Shown here: positions 1 to 8,676 of the stretch, piece after piece
How the letters are laid out: every line of letters starts with the position of its first letter
Numbering within the stretch: position 1 is the stretch's first letter
Assembly (NCBI RefSeq): GCF_014648915.1
Contig: NZ_BMSA01000042.1
Span: 1-64,000, forward strand
Source: Streptomyces phaeofaciens
GTDB taxonomy: Bacteria; Actinomycetota; Actinomycetes; Streptomycetales; Streptomycetaceae
DNA: 64,000 nucleotides
Direction of reading: 5' to 3'
Notes under the pieces: generated by a model
The model's database searches: none
Seen by the model: only the letters and a program-made list of their open reading frames with translations
Told to the model about the DNA's origin: nothing
Program-made: the position numbers and the translations under genes

Positions 1-81
1 GACCAGGCCCGACGGCCCCGCGATACGCGGGAGCCGTCGGTCCGAGGGGTCACGAAACGGGTTGCCGCTCCAGCCGCTCAT
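1..81 (-). CDS. zwf: Glucose-6-phosphate dehydrogenase, N-terminal 27 residues (cut by window edge)
   Basis: Reading leftwards from an ATG at 81, the 27 codons to the window edge include NPFRDPSDRRLPRIAGPSG, the usual opening of actinomycete glucose-6-phosphate dehydrogenase just before its Rossmann nucleotide-binding loop. The enzyme oxidises glucose 6-phosphate to 6-phosphogluconolactone, feeding the pentose phosphate pathway and making NADPH in the cytoplasm. A strong ribosome site (GGAGGAGG, 8 nt before the ATG) fixes the start. The catalytic part lies outside the window, so the call rests on the N-terminal signature alone. Confidence 0.75.
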   Translation of the reverse strand, partial: MSGWSGNPFRDPSDRRLPRIAGPSGLV

Positions 82-239
82 CGGACCAACCTCCTCCAGT
101 AAGGCGCCCGGGTCCGGGCCGCGGGGAATGAGGGGTGTCCTGACGGGCATGCACACACATTGGCTCCTTCGGATGTCCGTGGCACGGTCAACGTGCGCGC
201 GCGGGCGGCGGGCGGCCGACACCGCGGGACCTGCTCCTG

Positions 240-488
240 TCAGGACTGGTACTTCTCCACCTGGGACTGCGGCCGCACATGTGCCTCGTCCGGGTCCTGC
301 CCGAACTCCTCCCGGGCACGGCGCTGCCGCAGCAGGTCCCAGCACTGGTCCAGTTCGCGCTCGATCGCGCCGAGCCTTGCCCGCTCCGCTGAGGTGTCGG
401 TCCCGCTCGCCGTCAGAGCGTCGCGCAGTCTGCGCTCCTCGTCCGCCATCTCGGCGATCCGGTGCAGGATGTGTTGGTCGGTCTCCAT
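240..488 (-). CDS. DUF2630 family small protein
   Basis: An 82-residue acidic, mostly helical protein. The C-terminal half carries the family signature LDQCWDLLRQRRAREEFG followed by DPDEAHVRP, and the N-terminus (METDQHILHRIAEM) is the usual family start. The family is common in actinomycetes and its function is unknown. The ATG at 488 is preceded by GAAGGAGAG; upstream extension in the same frame is low-complexity and not family-like. It is transcribed in the same direction as the dps gene to its right, with a 262-bp gap. Confidence 0.85.
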   Translation of the reverse strand: METDQHILHRIAEMADEERRLRDALTASGTDTSAERARLGAIERELDQCWDLLRQRRAREEFGQDPDEAHVRPQSQVEKYQS

Positions 489-750
489 GTGATGTCTCTC
501 CTTCACAGCTTGCGCCACGGCGTGCGTCATAAGTACGGCCAGCCCCGGCGTGGCCTGGCCAACCTGAGCGATCGCCCCGGAGAGGACGGCCAGTGGTCGG
601 CGGGGTCGGATTCCCGTGCCTGGGCGGTCATGGCCCGGCTGTCCGGCCGAACCCGTGTGCTGCATGGCAACGCGCGCAACAGCCGTGGCGCCCCGTCACG
701 CGGCGCCCCGTCCCAGGACCTCTCTGCTTCCTCCGTGTCACCGCCGGACG

Positions 751-1224
751 TCAAGCGCGGTTCTCCGCCTGGAACATCCAGCTCTGCTTCTCCAGTTCGG
801 CGGTCAGTGAGATGAACAGGTCCTGGGTCACGGCGTCGGCGAAACCGGTCGCCTCGATGCGGGTACGCATGCGCCCGATGAGTGTGGCGAACACCCCAAC
901 CAGTGCCTCCACCACCGCGCTGTCGGCGATCCAGCCGGCGTCGAAGGCGGGCAGCCCACTGCTCTCGGCGACCGTCGCGGCCCGGCCGTCCGGGCTGACG
1001 CCGAGTGCGGCAGCTCGCTCGGCCACCTGGTCGGCATAGTCGCGGGCGGTGGTCACGACTTCGTCCAGCTGCTGGTGTACGGCTCGGAAGCGCTGGCCGT
1101 AGACGTTCCAGTGAGCCTGCTTGGCCAGCAGGGACAGGTCCAGGAGGTCCACCAGGGTGCTCTGCAGGGCAGCTCCGGTGATATGGCGGTCCTGCTCTGC
1201 GAGCGGGCTCGTAATAATGGTCAT
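751..1224 (-). CDS. dps: Dps-family ferritin-like DNA-binding protein
   Basis: A 157-residue Dps miniferritin. Dps dodecamers oxidise Fe(II) with hydrogen peroxide, store the iron and protect DNA in stress or stationary phase. The ferroxidase residues can be placed by spacing: H38 (in KQAHWNVYG), H50, D54, D65 and E69 reproduce the canonical 12/16/27/31 spacing of Dps enzymes. There is no long lysine-rich tail, so DNA binding, if any, would not use an extended N-terminus. The start at 1224 (MTIITSPLAEQ) was chosen because the upstream extension is not family-like; a GGGAAGGG-type site precedes it. It is likely stress-regulated, in keeping with the stress protein at 2.3 kb. Confidence 0.93.
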   Translation of the reverse strand: MTIITSPLAEQDRHITGAALQSTLVDLLDLSLLAKQAHWNVYGQRFRAVHQQLDEVVTTARDYADQVAERAAALGVSPDGRAATVAESSGLPAFDAGWIADSAVVEALVGVFATLIGRMRTRIEATGFADAVTQDLFISLTAELEKQSWMFQAENRA

Positions 1225-2185
1225 GACAGCGCGTTTCCCTTCCCCGGCGGACCCGCCACCCGTCCTTGACGACGTAGCAGAACCTGACAACTTCGGCGGC
1301 ACCACTTCACCCGACCCACGCTCGAGGGTGCCCCAAGGCTTGTGCGCCCATTGTTCTGCTCACGCTCCCCGCAGCGATCCGTTGTCTGACTTACGGCATG
1401 CGCGCGGGCACACGACACCCGCACCCGATAAGGAGCGGATGACCCGCCCGGCTTCCGGCATCTCCGTTGGGTCCACGTCGTCCACGCGTCCGAGGGCGTC
1501 CCGGAGTTGAGTCCGGCCTGAGCTGGAGGAGCTGGCGTGCATGCCGGAAGGCGTCCGCCGCCGCCTGGCGTTCCGCTCGTCTCTGCGTCCTCCCCTCACC
1601 GGGCCTCCGGTTTCAGCCGCTCCGCCCAACCGCGTGGGCGACCGCTCCGAAATGCGTGTACCTCGTCGCGTCGGGCCGTGGTTCGTGGCCCACGGCCGGA
1701 CGCAGCGGCTGCTGCCCGCTCCAGCGACCTCCGCCAACGGTGCATCCGTCTGACACTTGTGTGGCAGCATCTCGGCTAGCACCAGAGTATCAAGACGACC
1801 GGCCATTTTCATACCTGGCCGCCGATGCGGGTGGCGTCCGTGCACGAAACTTGCCCTGAACTGCCCATTGTCGACCAGGGTCACGGAAAGCCAGATGAGC
1901 GTCGCACCTGCGTAGCGGCCCGGCACCGCCCGACGCGGCGCGCCACGTCGGGCGTCAGGGCGCCGACCGTCCCGGGCCGAAACGGTCGCCGCAAGCTCAC
2001 CACGACCTCGGGGTCGGTCTTTGGCCTGCGCTGTTGCCTTCGCCGGGACCAAACCGGAAGGAGATGGCCGACGGGACCAACCCTAGGTGATCCGTGGTGA
2101 GTGTCGACGGTCGACTTCTCTGGCACCGCAGCCCGATGTCGAACATTCTCTGGCCTGTTTGCAACCCAGCCGCGCTTTCTGATAG
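1225..2185. other. Long stretch without a recognisable gene
   Basis: About 960 bp between dps and the stress-protein gene. Open frames exist on both strands, but their predicted proteins are arginine- and proline-rich with no family features or ribosome sites, as expected from open frames in high-G+C DNA. A decayed gene is possible; I could not identify one. Confidence 0.5.
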
Positions 2186-2197
2186 ATGACCGGTCAT
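2186..2197. promoter_or_regulatory. Perfect 12-bp palindrome ATGACCGGTCAT, possible operator
   Basis: ATGACCGGTCAT is a perfect inverted repeat 115 bp before the stress-protein start. Near copies centred on ACCGGT occur at 42568-42579 (just before a TetR gene) and 52608-52619 (before a flavodoxin-like gene). TetR-type repressors usually bind such short palindromes, so this is a candidate operator. That is inference from sequence and position only. Confidence 0.45.
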
Positions 2198-2311
2198 ATT
2201 GTGCTGGATAGTGGAGCGTGGTGCCGTCTGGATCCCGACCGAGGCCCTCAGCCACTTCTCGCCGACGCGCAGTCCGGCGCGTTGCCGCACAGCCTGAGAA
2301 AGGACCTGATC

Positions 2312-2743
2312 GTGTTAGAACGCATCCTGGTGGCCATCGACACGAGTGACGCCCGTCTGACCGCCCTGTCGCTGGCCGGCGAGATGGCGCGGCTCGCAAA
2401 CGCACGGGTTCACCTGGTGCACGTCGCCACGTCCATGGTGAGCGCAGGAACCGTGCTGAACCTGGAGGAAGACGACGAGGGCAAAGCAGTCCTCGAGGAA
2501 TCGCTGACCCGGCTCCGAGAGCTCGGAGTGGAGGCCGAAGGGCACCTGGTGCGCGGGCTGACGCATGAAGTACCCGCCGTGATCTCCGCGGCGGCCGAAG
2601 ACTTCAAGGCCGACCTGATCGTCGTGAGCCCCCACCACCGAAGCGCGTTCGCCGCCTTCTTCAACCCCAGGGTGAGTGACGCCGTCGCCCACGCCAGCCG
2701 GACTGCCGTCCTCCTGACTCCAGAGGCACCTGCGGCGTCGTAG
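2312..2743 (+). CDS. Universal stress protein (UspA fold), degenerate nucleotide loop
   Basis: A 143-residue single-domain Usp protein opening with LERILVAIDTSDARLTAL, the first strand and Asp loop of the fold. The usual ATP-binding signature near the C-terminus (G-x2-G-x9-G-S/T) is not conserved: the equivalent stretch reads SPHHRSAFAAFFNPRVSDA, without the glycines. It may therefore belong to the non-ATP-binding branch. The GTG at 2312 follows GAGAAAGGA by 8 nt. The second codon is a rare TTA, so translation may depend on the bldA leucyl-tRNA. A palindrome upstream (2186-2197) may be its operator. Confidence 0.85.
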   Translation: MLERILVAIDTSDARLTALSLAGEMARLANARVHLVHVATSMVSAGTVLNLEEDDEGKAVLEESLTRLRELGVEAEGHLVRGLTHEVPAVISAAAEDFKADLIVVSPHHRSAFAAFFNPRVSDAVAHASRTAVLLTPEAPAAS

Positions 2744-3164
2744 GACGCCGGCCTCCTCCACGCGACGCTGACGCGCCGACGCTGGTGGCCGGGCACCTTC
2801 CGCGCCTCACACACCGGCGTCGGCGCGTCAGTGCCCGCACCACGGACAGGTGTCGTCATCCCCCTCACCCGAAAGTAGTCAGACGACCGATGCGCGCCAC
2901 AGCGGCCTTCAAGAAGGTGGTGACAACAGAGCGAAGTCATTCCACAGGCTTGTCGAGCAGGCACCCATGACGACATTCGGCCAGGCACGATCAGGCCCGT
3001 GTTCGCCCGGCGTATACCGCGCCGTCCGCCCCGAGGCCGGTCTACGGTCCGGACCCGGCGGCGCCTGTCACCGACAGGCTCACGATACGAGCAACTGCAT
3101 ATCAACTGCTGAGAGCCGCCATGGCACCACCTTCGTCGAACGCGCACAGCCTGGTCGGCCACGG
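2744..3164. other. Intergenic stretch, nothing recognised
   Basis: About 420 bp after the stress-protein gene with no family-like reading frame on either strand. It leads into the decayed WhiB-like gene. Confidence 0.45.
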
Positions 3165-3400
3165 CTGTCCTGGCAGTGGTATTCGAGGTCCCGGACTTGT
3201 CACTCCGGGTCGACGACGAGGGGGCCAGCACTCGAGCAGATTGCTGCAGCCAAGACGGTCTGCCGTCGATGCCCCGTTATGAGCCTTTGCCGGGACTGCG
3301 CCCTCGGCAACCACGAGGATGCAGGCTCATGGGACAGCTTGAGTGAGCAAGCCCAGCGCTCCACCAGGCTGCGCCGGGCCCGTGCGGCCCCGAATCGCCC
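3165..3400 (+). pseudogene. WhiB-like (Wbl) iron-sulfur protein remnant
   Basis: In one frame the DNA encodes GPALEQIAAAKTVCRRCPVM, then SLCRDCALGNHEDAGSWDSL and SEQAQR. This matches the Wbl core: the C-x2-C-x5-C cluster and the G-x-W turn (here GSW). The N-terminal part expected to carry the first Cys lies in another frame (EVPDLSLRVDDEGA resembles the usual EDPELFFPVGDDG), so a frameshift seems to have broken the gene. A substitute Cys (RTCHSGS) does sit 20 residues before the next Cys, so a divergent working protein is not excluded. The frame then runs without a stop into the SsgA-like gene. Wbl proteins are [4Fe-4S] regulators of development and redox. Confidence 0.6.
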
Positions 3401-3515
3401 CCCGGCCGCAGCGGGGGCTGGCCCCGAGAGCAGATCAGATCAATCACGCTTCGGCGTTGCGCGCCGGGGACCGACCACACCGCACGGCCCATACGACAGG
3501 AAAGGAGCCAACCAG

Positions 3516-3974
3516 ATGACCGCCCCCGGGCAGGAACACAACCACTTCGGCGGGAGCGAGCGAGCGCCGATCACCTTGCTGACGACTTTGCACCTGCTCT
3601 CCGGCCCACCGGAAAGCAGCACCATCAACTGCACCCTCAGCTACGACCCCAACGACCCCTACGTGATCCGCCTCGAGCTTCTCATCGCCGAGGATATGAG
3701 GGTCACCTGGGTGGTCGGCCGAGACCTGCTGTACGCCGGCACCGAGGGCCTCAGCGGCGATGGCGACTTCAAGGTGTGGCCCTCTCGGGGCGGATACCAC
3801 CATTCCACACTGTATCTGCAACTGAAACGACCCAACAGCGTGGCGACGTTCGCCACCAACCTGCGAGCGGTGCGGCACTGGCTCCAGGATACCTACACCC
3901 TTGTTCCCCATGGCACGGAAAGCGCACTACTGGACTGGGCCGCCCTCGCCCAAAGCCTGCTCCCCCCGGCATGA
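3516..3974 (+). CDS. SsgA-like sporulation/cell-division regulator (SALP)
   Basis: A 152-residue SsgA/SsgB-family protein. Family landmarks are SYDPNDPYVIRLEL, VTWVVGRDLLYAGTEGLSG, GDFKVWPSR, and a C-terminal LVPHGTES in place of the usual VPPGTE. SALPs occur in sporulating actinomycetes; SsgB recruits FtsZ to future septa and others tune peptidoglycan processes. Which paralogue this is cannot be told from the sequence. The ATG at 3516 follows AAAGGAG by 8 nt. Its neighbour upstream is a broken WhiB-like gene in the same frame; both families act in development, so they may once have been co-transcribed. Confidence 0.88.
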   Translation: MTAPGQEHNHFGGSERAPITLLTTLHLLSGPPESSTINCTLSYDPNDPYVIRLELLIAEDMRVTWVVGRDLLYAGTEGLSGDGDFKVWPSRGGYHHSTLYLQLKRPNSVATFATNLRAVRHWLQDTYTLVPHGTESALLDWAALAQSLLPPA

Positions 3975-4485
3975 GAGACGTCCGCCGCTGAAAGCCCGGG
4001 GCTGACCAGAGACTGCCGAGGCCGTGGCACACAGTCGACAGGCACACCGACACCTCACCGCGGCCTCGCGCAGGTGCTTCCGAGCCGCAGACACGGAGCG
4101 AAGTGAATAGCTTCAGGCTTCCATCATTCCTAACTAGCTGCGCGTTGAGGCAAGTTGGATGCCTCTGAAGGCGCAGGCGTCGCGCAGCGGCTTTTTTCAG
4201 CCCACACCGAGGACAGGATGGTGCTGTGGGTTGTGGATGCTAAACGGAGGGGAGTGGAGGACGGCTCCGTCCCCCGACCAGCCTCCGGAGCAACAGACAG
4301 ACCACATCGCGTGCCCGACGAGGAGGCACGTGTTTCGTGGCATACCCTGGCATACTCTCTAGGGGCGCTGACAGCGCCGGCACGCCGCGCGGCAGCATGT
4401 ATCTGCCATGGACCCTGTTCCCGCTCGTTCTATGTGCGTTGGCTTGAGTACGATGCGGTCATCCACACGCAAGGGAGTGAAGGCT
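3975..4485. other. Intergenic stretch, nothing recognised
   Basis: About 510 bp with no family-like frame. It should hold the promoter of the next gene, but I could not point to convincing -10/-35 boxes. Confidence 0.45.
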
Positions 4486-5079
4486 GTGCCCACCAAGTCA
4501 GCCCCCGCCACGGTCCGATCACGGTATATGGAGCAAGCCGTGTCCGACCTGCAAGAGAACCGCCGTCTGCAACAGGAGCTGGCACGCCGTCTGGAAAGTC
4601 TTCAACAAGAAGAAGAGCTGCTGCTCAGCATCCTCAACCTCGCAGAGCACTCCACGTTGGTACCCGAACAGGCCCAGAGCCTGGACACGCCGCTGGAGTC
4701 GTCGGAGGACCCAGTTCCCCCGACACAGCTGCACCCGCTCCTGACAACCATGGCCGGCCACACTTCTTCCCCGCAGAAGCAGAAATCCGCTCCGGGCCCT
4801 GGTCGTCGTCCGCGGTTGGGTGACCTCCTCCTCGACCTGCTCAGGGGACACAAGGAGCCGCGGCTGGCCAAGGAACTGCGGGAGGAACTCATCAACAAAT
4901 ACCCCGACCGGACACCCACAGCTCAGGTCGTACGCAACACCTTGGAGGGGCTCGTCGCCAAGAGCCTCATCGAGCGATCAAAGCAGAACAGGTCCGTCAT
5001 GTACACCCTCATCGCCACCGAGGAAGGAGGCGGGGCCACGGCTTCAGCCGACTTCGAGGACCGAACCGAAGGGCACTGA
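4486..5079 (+). CDS. Coiled-coil plus winged-helix-like protein, putative regulator
   Basis: A 197-residue protein I cannot name. Residues about 15-60 (SDLQENRRLQQELARRLESL and on) form a heptad-like coiled coil. A proline/serine-rich linker follows, and then residues about 110-180 (RPRLGDLLLDLLRGHKEPRL, then ELREELINKYPDRTPTAQVV, then VAKSLIERSKQNRSVMYTL) resemble a small winged helix, with a recognition helix around TPTAQVVRNTLEGL and a basic wing. This suggests a dimeric DNA-binding protein. The GTG at 4486 follows AAGGGAG by 8 nt; an in-frame ATG at 4453 is the alternative. An 18-bp hairpin just downstream separates it from the convergent replication module. Confidence 0.6.
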   Translation: MPTKSAPATVRSRYMEQAVSDLQENRRLQQELARRLESLQQEEELLLSILNLAEHSTLVPEQAQSLDTPLESSEDPVPPTQLHPLLTTMAGHTSSPQKQKSAPGPGRRPRLGDLLLDLLRGHKEPRLAKELREELINKYPDRTPTAQVVRNTLEGLVAKSLIERSKQNRSVMYTLIATEEGGGATASADFEDRTEGH

Positions 5080-5140
5080 CCGACCGACCGCAGTGTCCGC
5101 TCGCCCCACCAATCAGGGGTAGCCTGCGAGGCAAAACGGT

Positions 5141-5188
5141 CGGCGGGCATGGTGGGCGCCGATGATTCGCCGCCCACCATGCCCGCCG
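5141..5188. terminator. 18-bp perfect inverted repeat between convergent genes
   Basis: CGGCGGGCATGGTGGGCG (5141-5158) is followed after 12 nt by its exact reverse complement (5171-5188). It lies between the end of the 4486-5079 gene and the end of the leftward replication operon, the position of a bidirectional terminator. There is no U-tract, as is usual in Streptomyces. It could instead mark an edge of the integrated element. Confidence 0.6.
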
Positions 5189-5211
5189 TCAGAAGAATCG
5201 GGCCGCCGTCC

Positions 5212-5613
5212 TCACAGGGGAAGAGTTATGCCCAGTTCCCGCATGGCCGTCGACGGGGGCCCGCCCTCCGAGCGCTCGGTCTTGTAACCCTTAACCCGCG
5301 CGGCCAAGGTACCGGGATCCACCGCTTCCGCAGGGGCGCCTGTGGCGTACAAGCCAGCGGGGGCACTGTCCCGGTCATGCGGCAACAGCCAGAAGACCCT
5401 GCGCCGAAACGTACCGGAGGACCGGGAGGGCTTTGCACCTGAGCCCAGGAGGGCGTAGCCCACCATACGACCGTCACGATGGTAGGCCGGCTTGCCGCGC
5501 CGGCTGGGCAGTCGATCGAGGCTCTGACGTACATAGTCCAGGTCCTCGACATCCTCCAGCCACACGAGCTCGGTCTCCTGGCTGATCTCGTCCTCAGTGA
5601 TCAGGGAGCTCAT
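5212..5613 (-). CDS. Small hypothetical protein, last gene of the replication operon
   Basis: A 133-residue protein with no recognised family. It starts with an acidic segment (MSSLITEDEISQETELVWLE) and continues into a basic stretch (RLPSRRGKPAYHRDGRMVGY and FRRRVFWLLPHDRD). Its ATG overlaps the stop of the helicase gene by 4 bp (ATGA), so it is probably translated by coupling and belongs to the same unit. That position in a primase/helicase module suggests a replication accessory role, which is inference only. Confidence 0.6.
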   Translation of the reverse strand: MSSLITEDEISQETELVWLEDVEDLDYVRQSLDRLPSRRGKPAYHRDGRMVGYALLGSGAKPSRSSGTFRRRVFWLLPHDRDSAPAGLYATGAPAEAVDPGTLAARVKGYKTERSEGGPPSTAMRELGITLPL

Positions 5614-7130
5614 GCCTGTGCCTCCCTCTCCTCATCCGTGAGCAGTCCGATACCTGGGTAGTACTTACGCTGGTTGGACAGGACCATCTCCTTGGGCGAC
5701 GCCAGGCCCGCCAGCTCCCGGGCCCTGGCCGCGAAGGCCCGGGACGTCATGGGGGGCGCAGCTTCATTCTGACACCACGATTTGTACGCTGCATATAGGC
5801 CAGCCTGCTCAGCACGCGCGTGCGGTTCCAGGACGCAGCACTCCTCGAAAAAGCGCCCAGTGTGATCCTCTGTCTCCGCGTAGGCAGTCGTGGCGATGCG
5901 GACCCGCTCGGGACCGGTGAGGTCCCGGGAACTGGCAAGATACCGACGTGCCCCATCGATGAGCCAGCCCAAAATGCCCGATCCCTCCTCCGTGACCAGG
6001 ATGTCGGCGAGATTATCGATCTTGCGGTCGTCTGAAACGACCCGCTCGAACGGGATAAGGCGCATACGGCGCCAGAAGGCGAAACCACCCGTCCCCACCT
6101 CGGGACGGTGGTTGCCCAACAGCCACAGCTTGTGCGTCGGCTGGAAACTGAAGAAGTCCTGCCGCATCCGCCGGGCCTTGATCCGGTCACCGCCCGTCAG
6201 CAGCTTCACCCGCGCCTCGTCGAAACGGTCACCCGGCTTGACCTCGGAGCACACGATTACCCGGCGCCCGTGGAGTTCGGCGAGGTCCGTGGGGTGCCCC
6301 TCGTACGGGCGTGCCATCAGGAAGCCGGGTGGAGCGGCGTCCGCGTAGTCACCGAGCAGTTTCATGAGCACGTCGAGCAGGACCGACTTACCATTCTTGC
6401 CGGAACCGAACAGGAACGGCAGCACCTGACCGCCGACGTCGCCCGTGATCGAGTAGCCAAGCAGCAGTTGCAGATAGTCGATCATCTCCCTGCCCTCGAC
6501 ATCGTCACCGAAGGTATCGGACAGGAACCTGTCCCACCGGGACGTCGGGATGTGGTGCGGCGCAACCGTGGTGGAACGCGAGTGGAAGTCCTTGTTCGGG
6601 TCGGGTGTCTTCACCAAGCCCGTTCGCAAGTCGACGATACCGCTTGGCGTGCACAGCGCGTATGGGTCGGCATCGAGGAGAGCGGCGTTAAGCACCATCC
6701 CTGGGGCGGACTTCGCCTGCGTGAGCATGGCGTTGATCCCAGTGGTGGACAGCGCGCGCCTGCGGTGCTGTTGCAGAGCCTGGGTGGTAAAGATTCCGCG
6801 GGGATCATGCACCGCAATGTTCTCCGCCAGGTCCCCCGCCGCCCACAGCACAGTGTCATCCTCGTCGCTCTGCCAGCGGGTCGTGTCCCACCGATACCAG
6901 CCAATTCCGGGGACGTGCCGGTAGTCGTTGGCATAGAGCCTGACGAACAATTTGGCGTTGCCTCGGTCGGACAGCGTGTCCGGCAGCAGCCCGGCTTCTG
7001 TCGCCCCCGTCGTGCTGACGCGCTCCGGCTCAGCCTGCGGGGGCAGGGGGATCTGGGCCTGACTGCGGATCTGAGCCGCCACCGCTTCGGGGTCGAAGTC
7101 GAAGAGTGTTTCGTTGGGCGAGGACGTCAC
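5610..7130 (-). CDS. Phage/plasmid primase-helicase, SF3 (D5/P4 type)
   Basis: A 506-residue D5/P4-type superfamily 3 helicase that would unwind the origin of a phage, plasmid or integrative element. The N-terminal D5_N-like region spans residues about 60-230. Walker A is GSGKNGKS (about 242-249), the Walker B/SF3 B' region is GRRVIVCSEV with the following basic KARRMRQD, and the sensor-1-like segment is HKLWLLGNHRP. A C-terminal DNA-binding tail follows. The GTG start overlaps the stop of the primase-polymerase gene by 4 bp, and its own stop overlaps the next gene by 4 bp. The element this belongs to is unknown; no integrase was seen in the window. Confidence 0.9.
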   Translation of the reverse strand: MTSSPNETLFDFDPEAVAAQIRSQAQIPLPPQAEPERVSTTGATEAGLLPDTLSDRGNAKLFVRLYANDYRHVPGIGWYRWDTTRWQSDEDDTVLWAAGDLAENIAVHDPRGIFTTQALQQHRRRALSTTGINAMLTQAKSAPGMVLNAALLDADPYALCTPSGIVDLRTGLVKTPDPNKDFHSRSTTVAPHHIPTSRWDRFLSDTFGDDVEGREMIDYLQLLLGYSITGDVGGQVLPFLFGSGKNGKSVLLDVLMKLLGDYADAAPPGFLMARPYEGHPTDLAELHGRRVIVCSEVKPGDRFDEARVKLLTGGDRIKARRMRQDFFSFQPTHKLWLLGNHRPEVGTGGFAFWRRMRLIPFERVVSDDRKIDNLADILVTEEGSGILGWLIDGARRYLASSRDLTGPERVRIATTAYAETEDHTGRFFEECCVLEPHARAEQAGLYAAYKSWCQNEAAPPMTSRAFAARARELAGLASPKEMVLSNQRKYYPGIGLLTDEEREAQA

Positions 7131-8266
7131 GGGCGGCCCCCACGACCGTAGAGGGGCTTTGTGGCTCCTGTGGTCAAGCCACTGTGGATAATCTGCGCCG
7201 AACGGCGCTCCTGACCCGGACGGGCTGTCCCAGCGGCCTCCGTTAGCATCCGCTCGGCTTCCTCGCGCGTCACCCGGCCCGCCGCCACGAGACCGCCGAG
7301 GGTGAAGGCAGCTCGATTGAGGGCGTCAGAGAAGCCTGCGCCCTCGGTGACACGCGCGCAGTCCTCCACAGGGGCCAGGATGGCGGCAACGGTGTGTCTG
7401 AGCCGCTCCCGACCCCCGCCCGCGGCCAGCACGGCCTGCTGGGCACGGGGCGGCACCGGCCGGGGCGCCGGGATGTTGGACGCAGGCAGATGGCCGGTCC
7501 GTTCCAGCTCTTGGGCCAGCCAGGCAGGAAGTACGGCTGGGTCACGGACCTCTCCGATGGCCGAGTAGGTACCGTCGATGGTCGTTGTACCAGGAACGAC
7601 GATGTAGCCCCCGTGCGCCCGTACGTCGACCTGCCAAGCTAGGGCACGGCCGGAGCTAGAGCCCGCCGAGCACTGCCAGCGCCGGTTGTCGGTCGCCCTG
7701 TACCAGATGTGGAGCCCTCCGGAAGGGGTACGGACGCGCAGCGTGCCGGCGTCCTCCGCGGGACTGGGGTGCCCCCGCAGAGCCGCCAGAACTGCCAGCG
7801 CGTGATAGCCGTTGGCCAGACCGGTGAGGTCGATGTGGTCGGCGATGGGGATACCCGGCAGGATACGGTCCCGGGCGGGTGGCTCGGCCACGTGGGCGTC
7901 GACGTCAATGACGACCAGTCCTGCCGGACCGCAGGCGACCCCGACACCGAGATCCGGACGCTTGCTCCACCATTTGTCGATCCGGCGCTGGTCTAGCGTC
8001 GCGGCGTGGAAACCGTGGCAGGGACGGCCCGCGGGCAAACAAGGGCACTCGGCTGGCCTGTGCCGAGAGTTGCGGCAGTCGGGGCAGTTCGCGACCGGCG
8101 TCTTGCGGCCGGGGGCCAGCGGGTGCACGGGCCAGCCTCTGCGAGCACACCAACGGGCGGTGGCCAGTGAACGGGGCACAGAGGAAGGGGCAGGCATGGG
8201 TGAGGGACCGGGCATGGGCCAGCAACGCCCCGAATCGCTGTGAGAAAACTGGAGATCAGCTGACAT
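7127..8266 (-). CDS. Bifunctional DNA primase/polymerase (Prim-Pol domain)
   Basis: A 379-residue protein with an N-terminal AEP-type Prim-Pol domain. Visible landmarks are RRGWPVHPLAPGRKTPV, a Cys-rich loop (CPDCRNSRHRPAECPC) that probably binds zinc, the catalytic acidic strand VVIDVDAHV, and the SGGLHIWYR strand with the conserved His. The C-terminal part is helical (about 280-370) and probably links to the helicase. Such proteins prime and extend DNA at element origins. The ATG at 8266 follows AGGGGG by about 5 nt; nearer methionines at residues 18 and 23 are alternatives. It sits directly beside the iteron region, as expected for an origin plus initiator. Confidence 0.88.
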   Translation of the reverse strand: MSADLQFSHSDSGRCWPMPGPSPMPAPSSVPRSLATARWCARRGWPVHPLAPGRKTPVANCPDCRNSRHRPAECPCLPAGRPCHGFHAATLDQRRIDKWWSKRPDLGVGVACGPAGLVVIDVDAHVAEPPARDRILPGIPIADHIDLTGLANGYHALAVLAALRGHPSPAEDAGTLRVRTPSGGLHIWYRATDNRRWQCSAGSSSGRALAWQVDVRAHGGYIVVPGTTTIDGTYSAIGEVRDPAVLPAWLAQELERTGHLPASNIPAPRPVPPRAQQAVLAAGGGRERLRHTVAAILAPVEDCARVTEGAGFSDALNRAAFTLGGLVAAGRVTREEAERMLTEAAGTARPGQERRSAQIIHSGLTTGATKPLYGRGGRP

Positions 8267-8508
8267 CTGAACCCCCTACCAGCGACCGAAGCGACCCAAC
8301 GATGAACACACACACACTAGCGAACGGTGACGCTTGGGGCGTGAAGCCTGAGCACTATGCCCCCGCCAGCCGTGCCTTCCCAGGTTCTCCGACGGGAGGC
8401 GCGCAACCCTAGCGACCGAACCACGCTGTCAGCGACTCAAAGCCTTTCAGTCGCTGTCGTCTGATGCTCCAAGTAGCGCCAGGTCGGAGCCCATGTAGCA
8501 ACCTAAAC

Positions 8509-8601
8509 AGCGACTGAAGCGACTGAAGGGTCTTATATATCACGCACACGCGCACACGCGAATGTCTTCATATACCTGTAACTTCAGTCGCTTCAGTCGC
8601 T
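8509..8601. repeat. 20-bp perfect inverted repeat flanking an A+T-richer core
   Basis: AGCGACTGAAGCGACTGAAG at 8509-8528 is the exact reverse complement of 8582-8601. The 53-bp core between them carries TATATAT and an alternating CACACGCGCACACGCG run able to adopt Z-DNA-like structure. This looks like the heart of the origin, with paired initiator sites either side of a melting region. Confidence 0.65.
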
Positions 8602-8640
8602 CATCGCCCCTAATACACCCACTGACCTGCTGCTTCTTCC

Positions 8641-8676
8641 CAGCGACTCAGCGACTGAGGAGTCGCTGAGTCGCTG
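8641..8676. repeat. 16-bp perfect hairpin built of iteron sequence
   Basis: CAGCGACTCAGCGACT (8641-8656) is followed by GAGG and then its exact reverse complement (8661-8676), and then TTTTT. It could act as an iteron pair, a single-strand initiation hairpin or a rho-independent terminator. Confidence 0.55.

Noticed and set aside
1360..2052. Leftward 230-codon open frame in the gap after dps
   Set aside because: Arg/Pro-rich, no motifs, no ribosome site; kept only as an unassigned gap.
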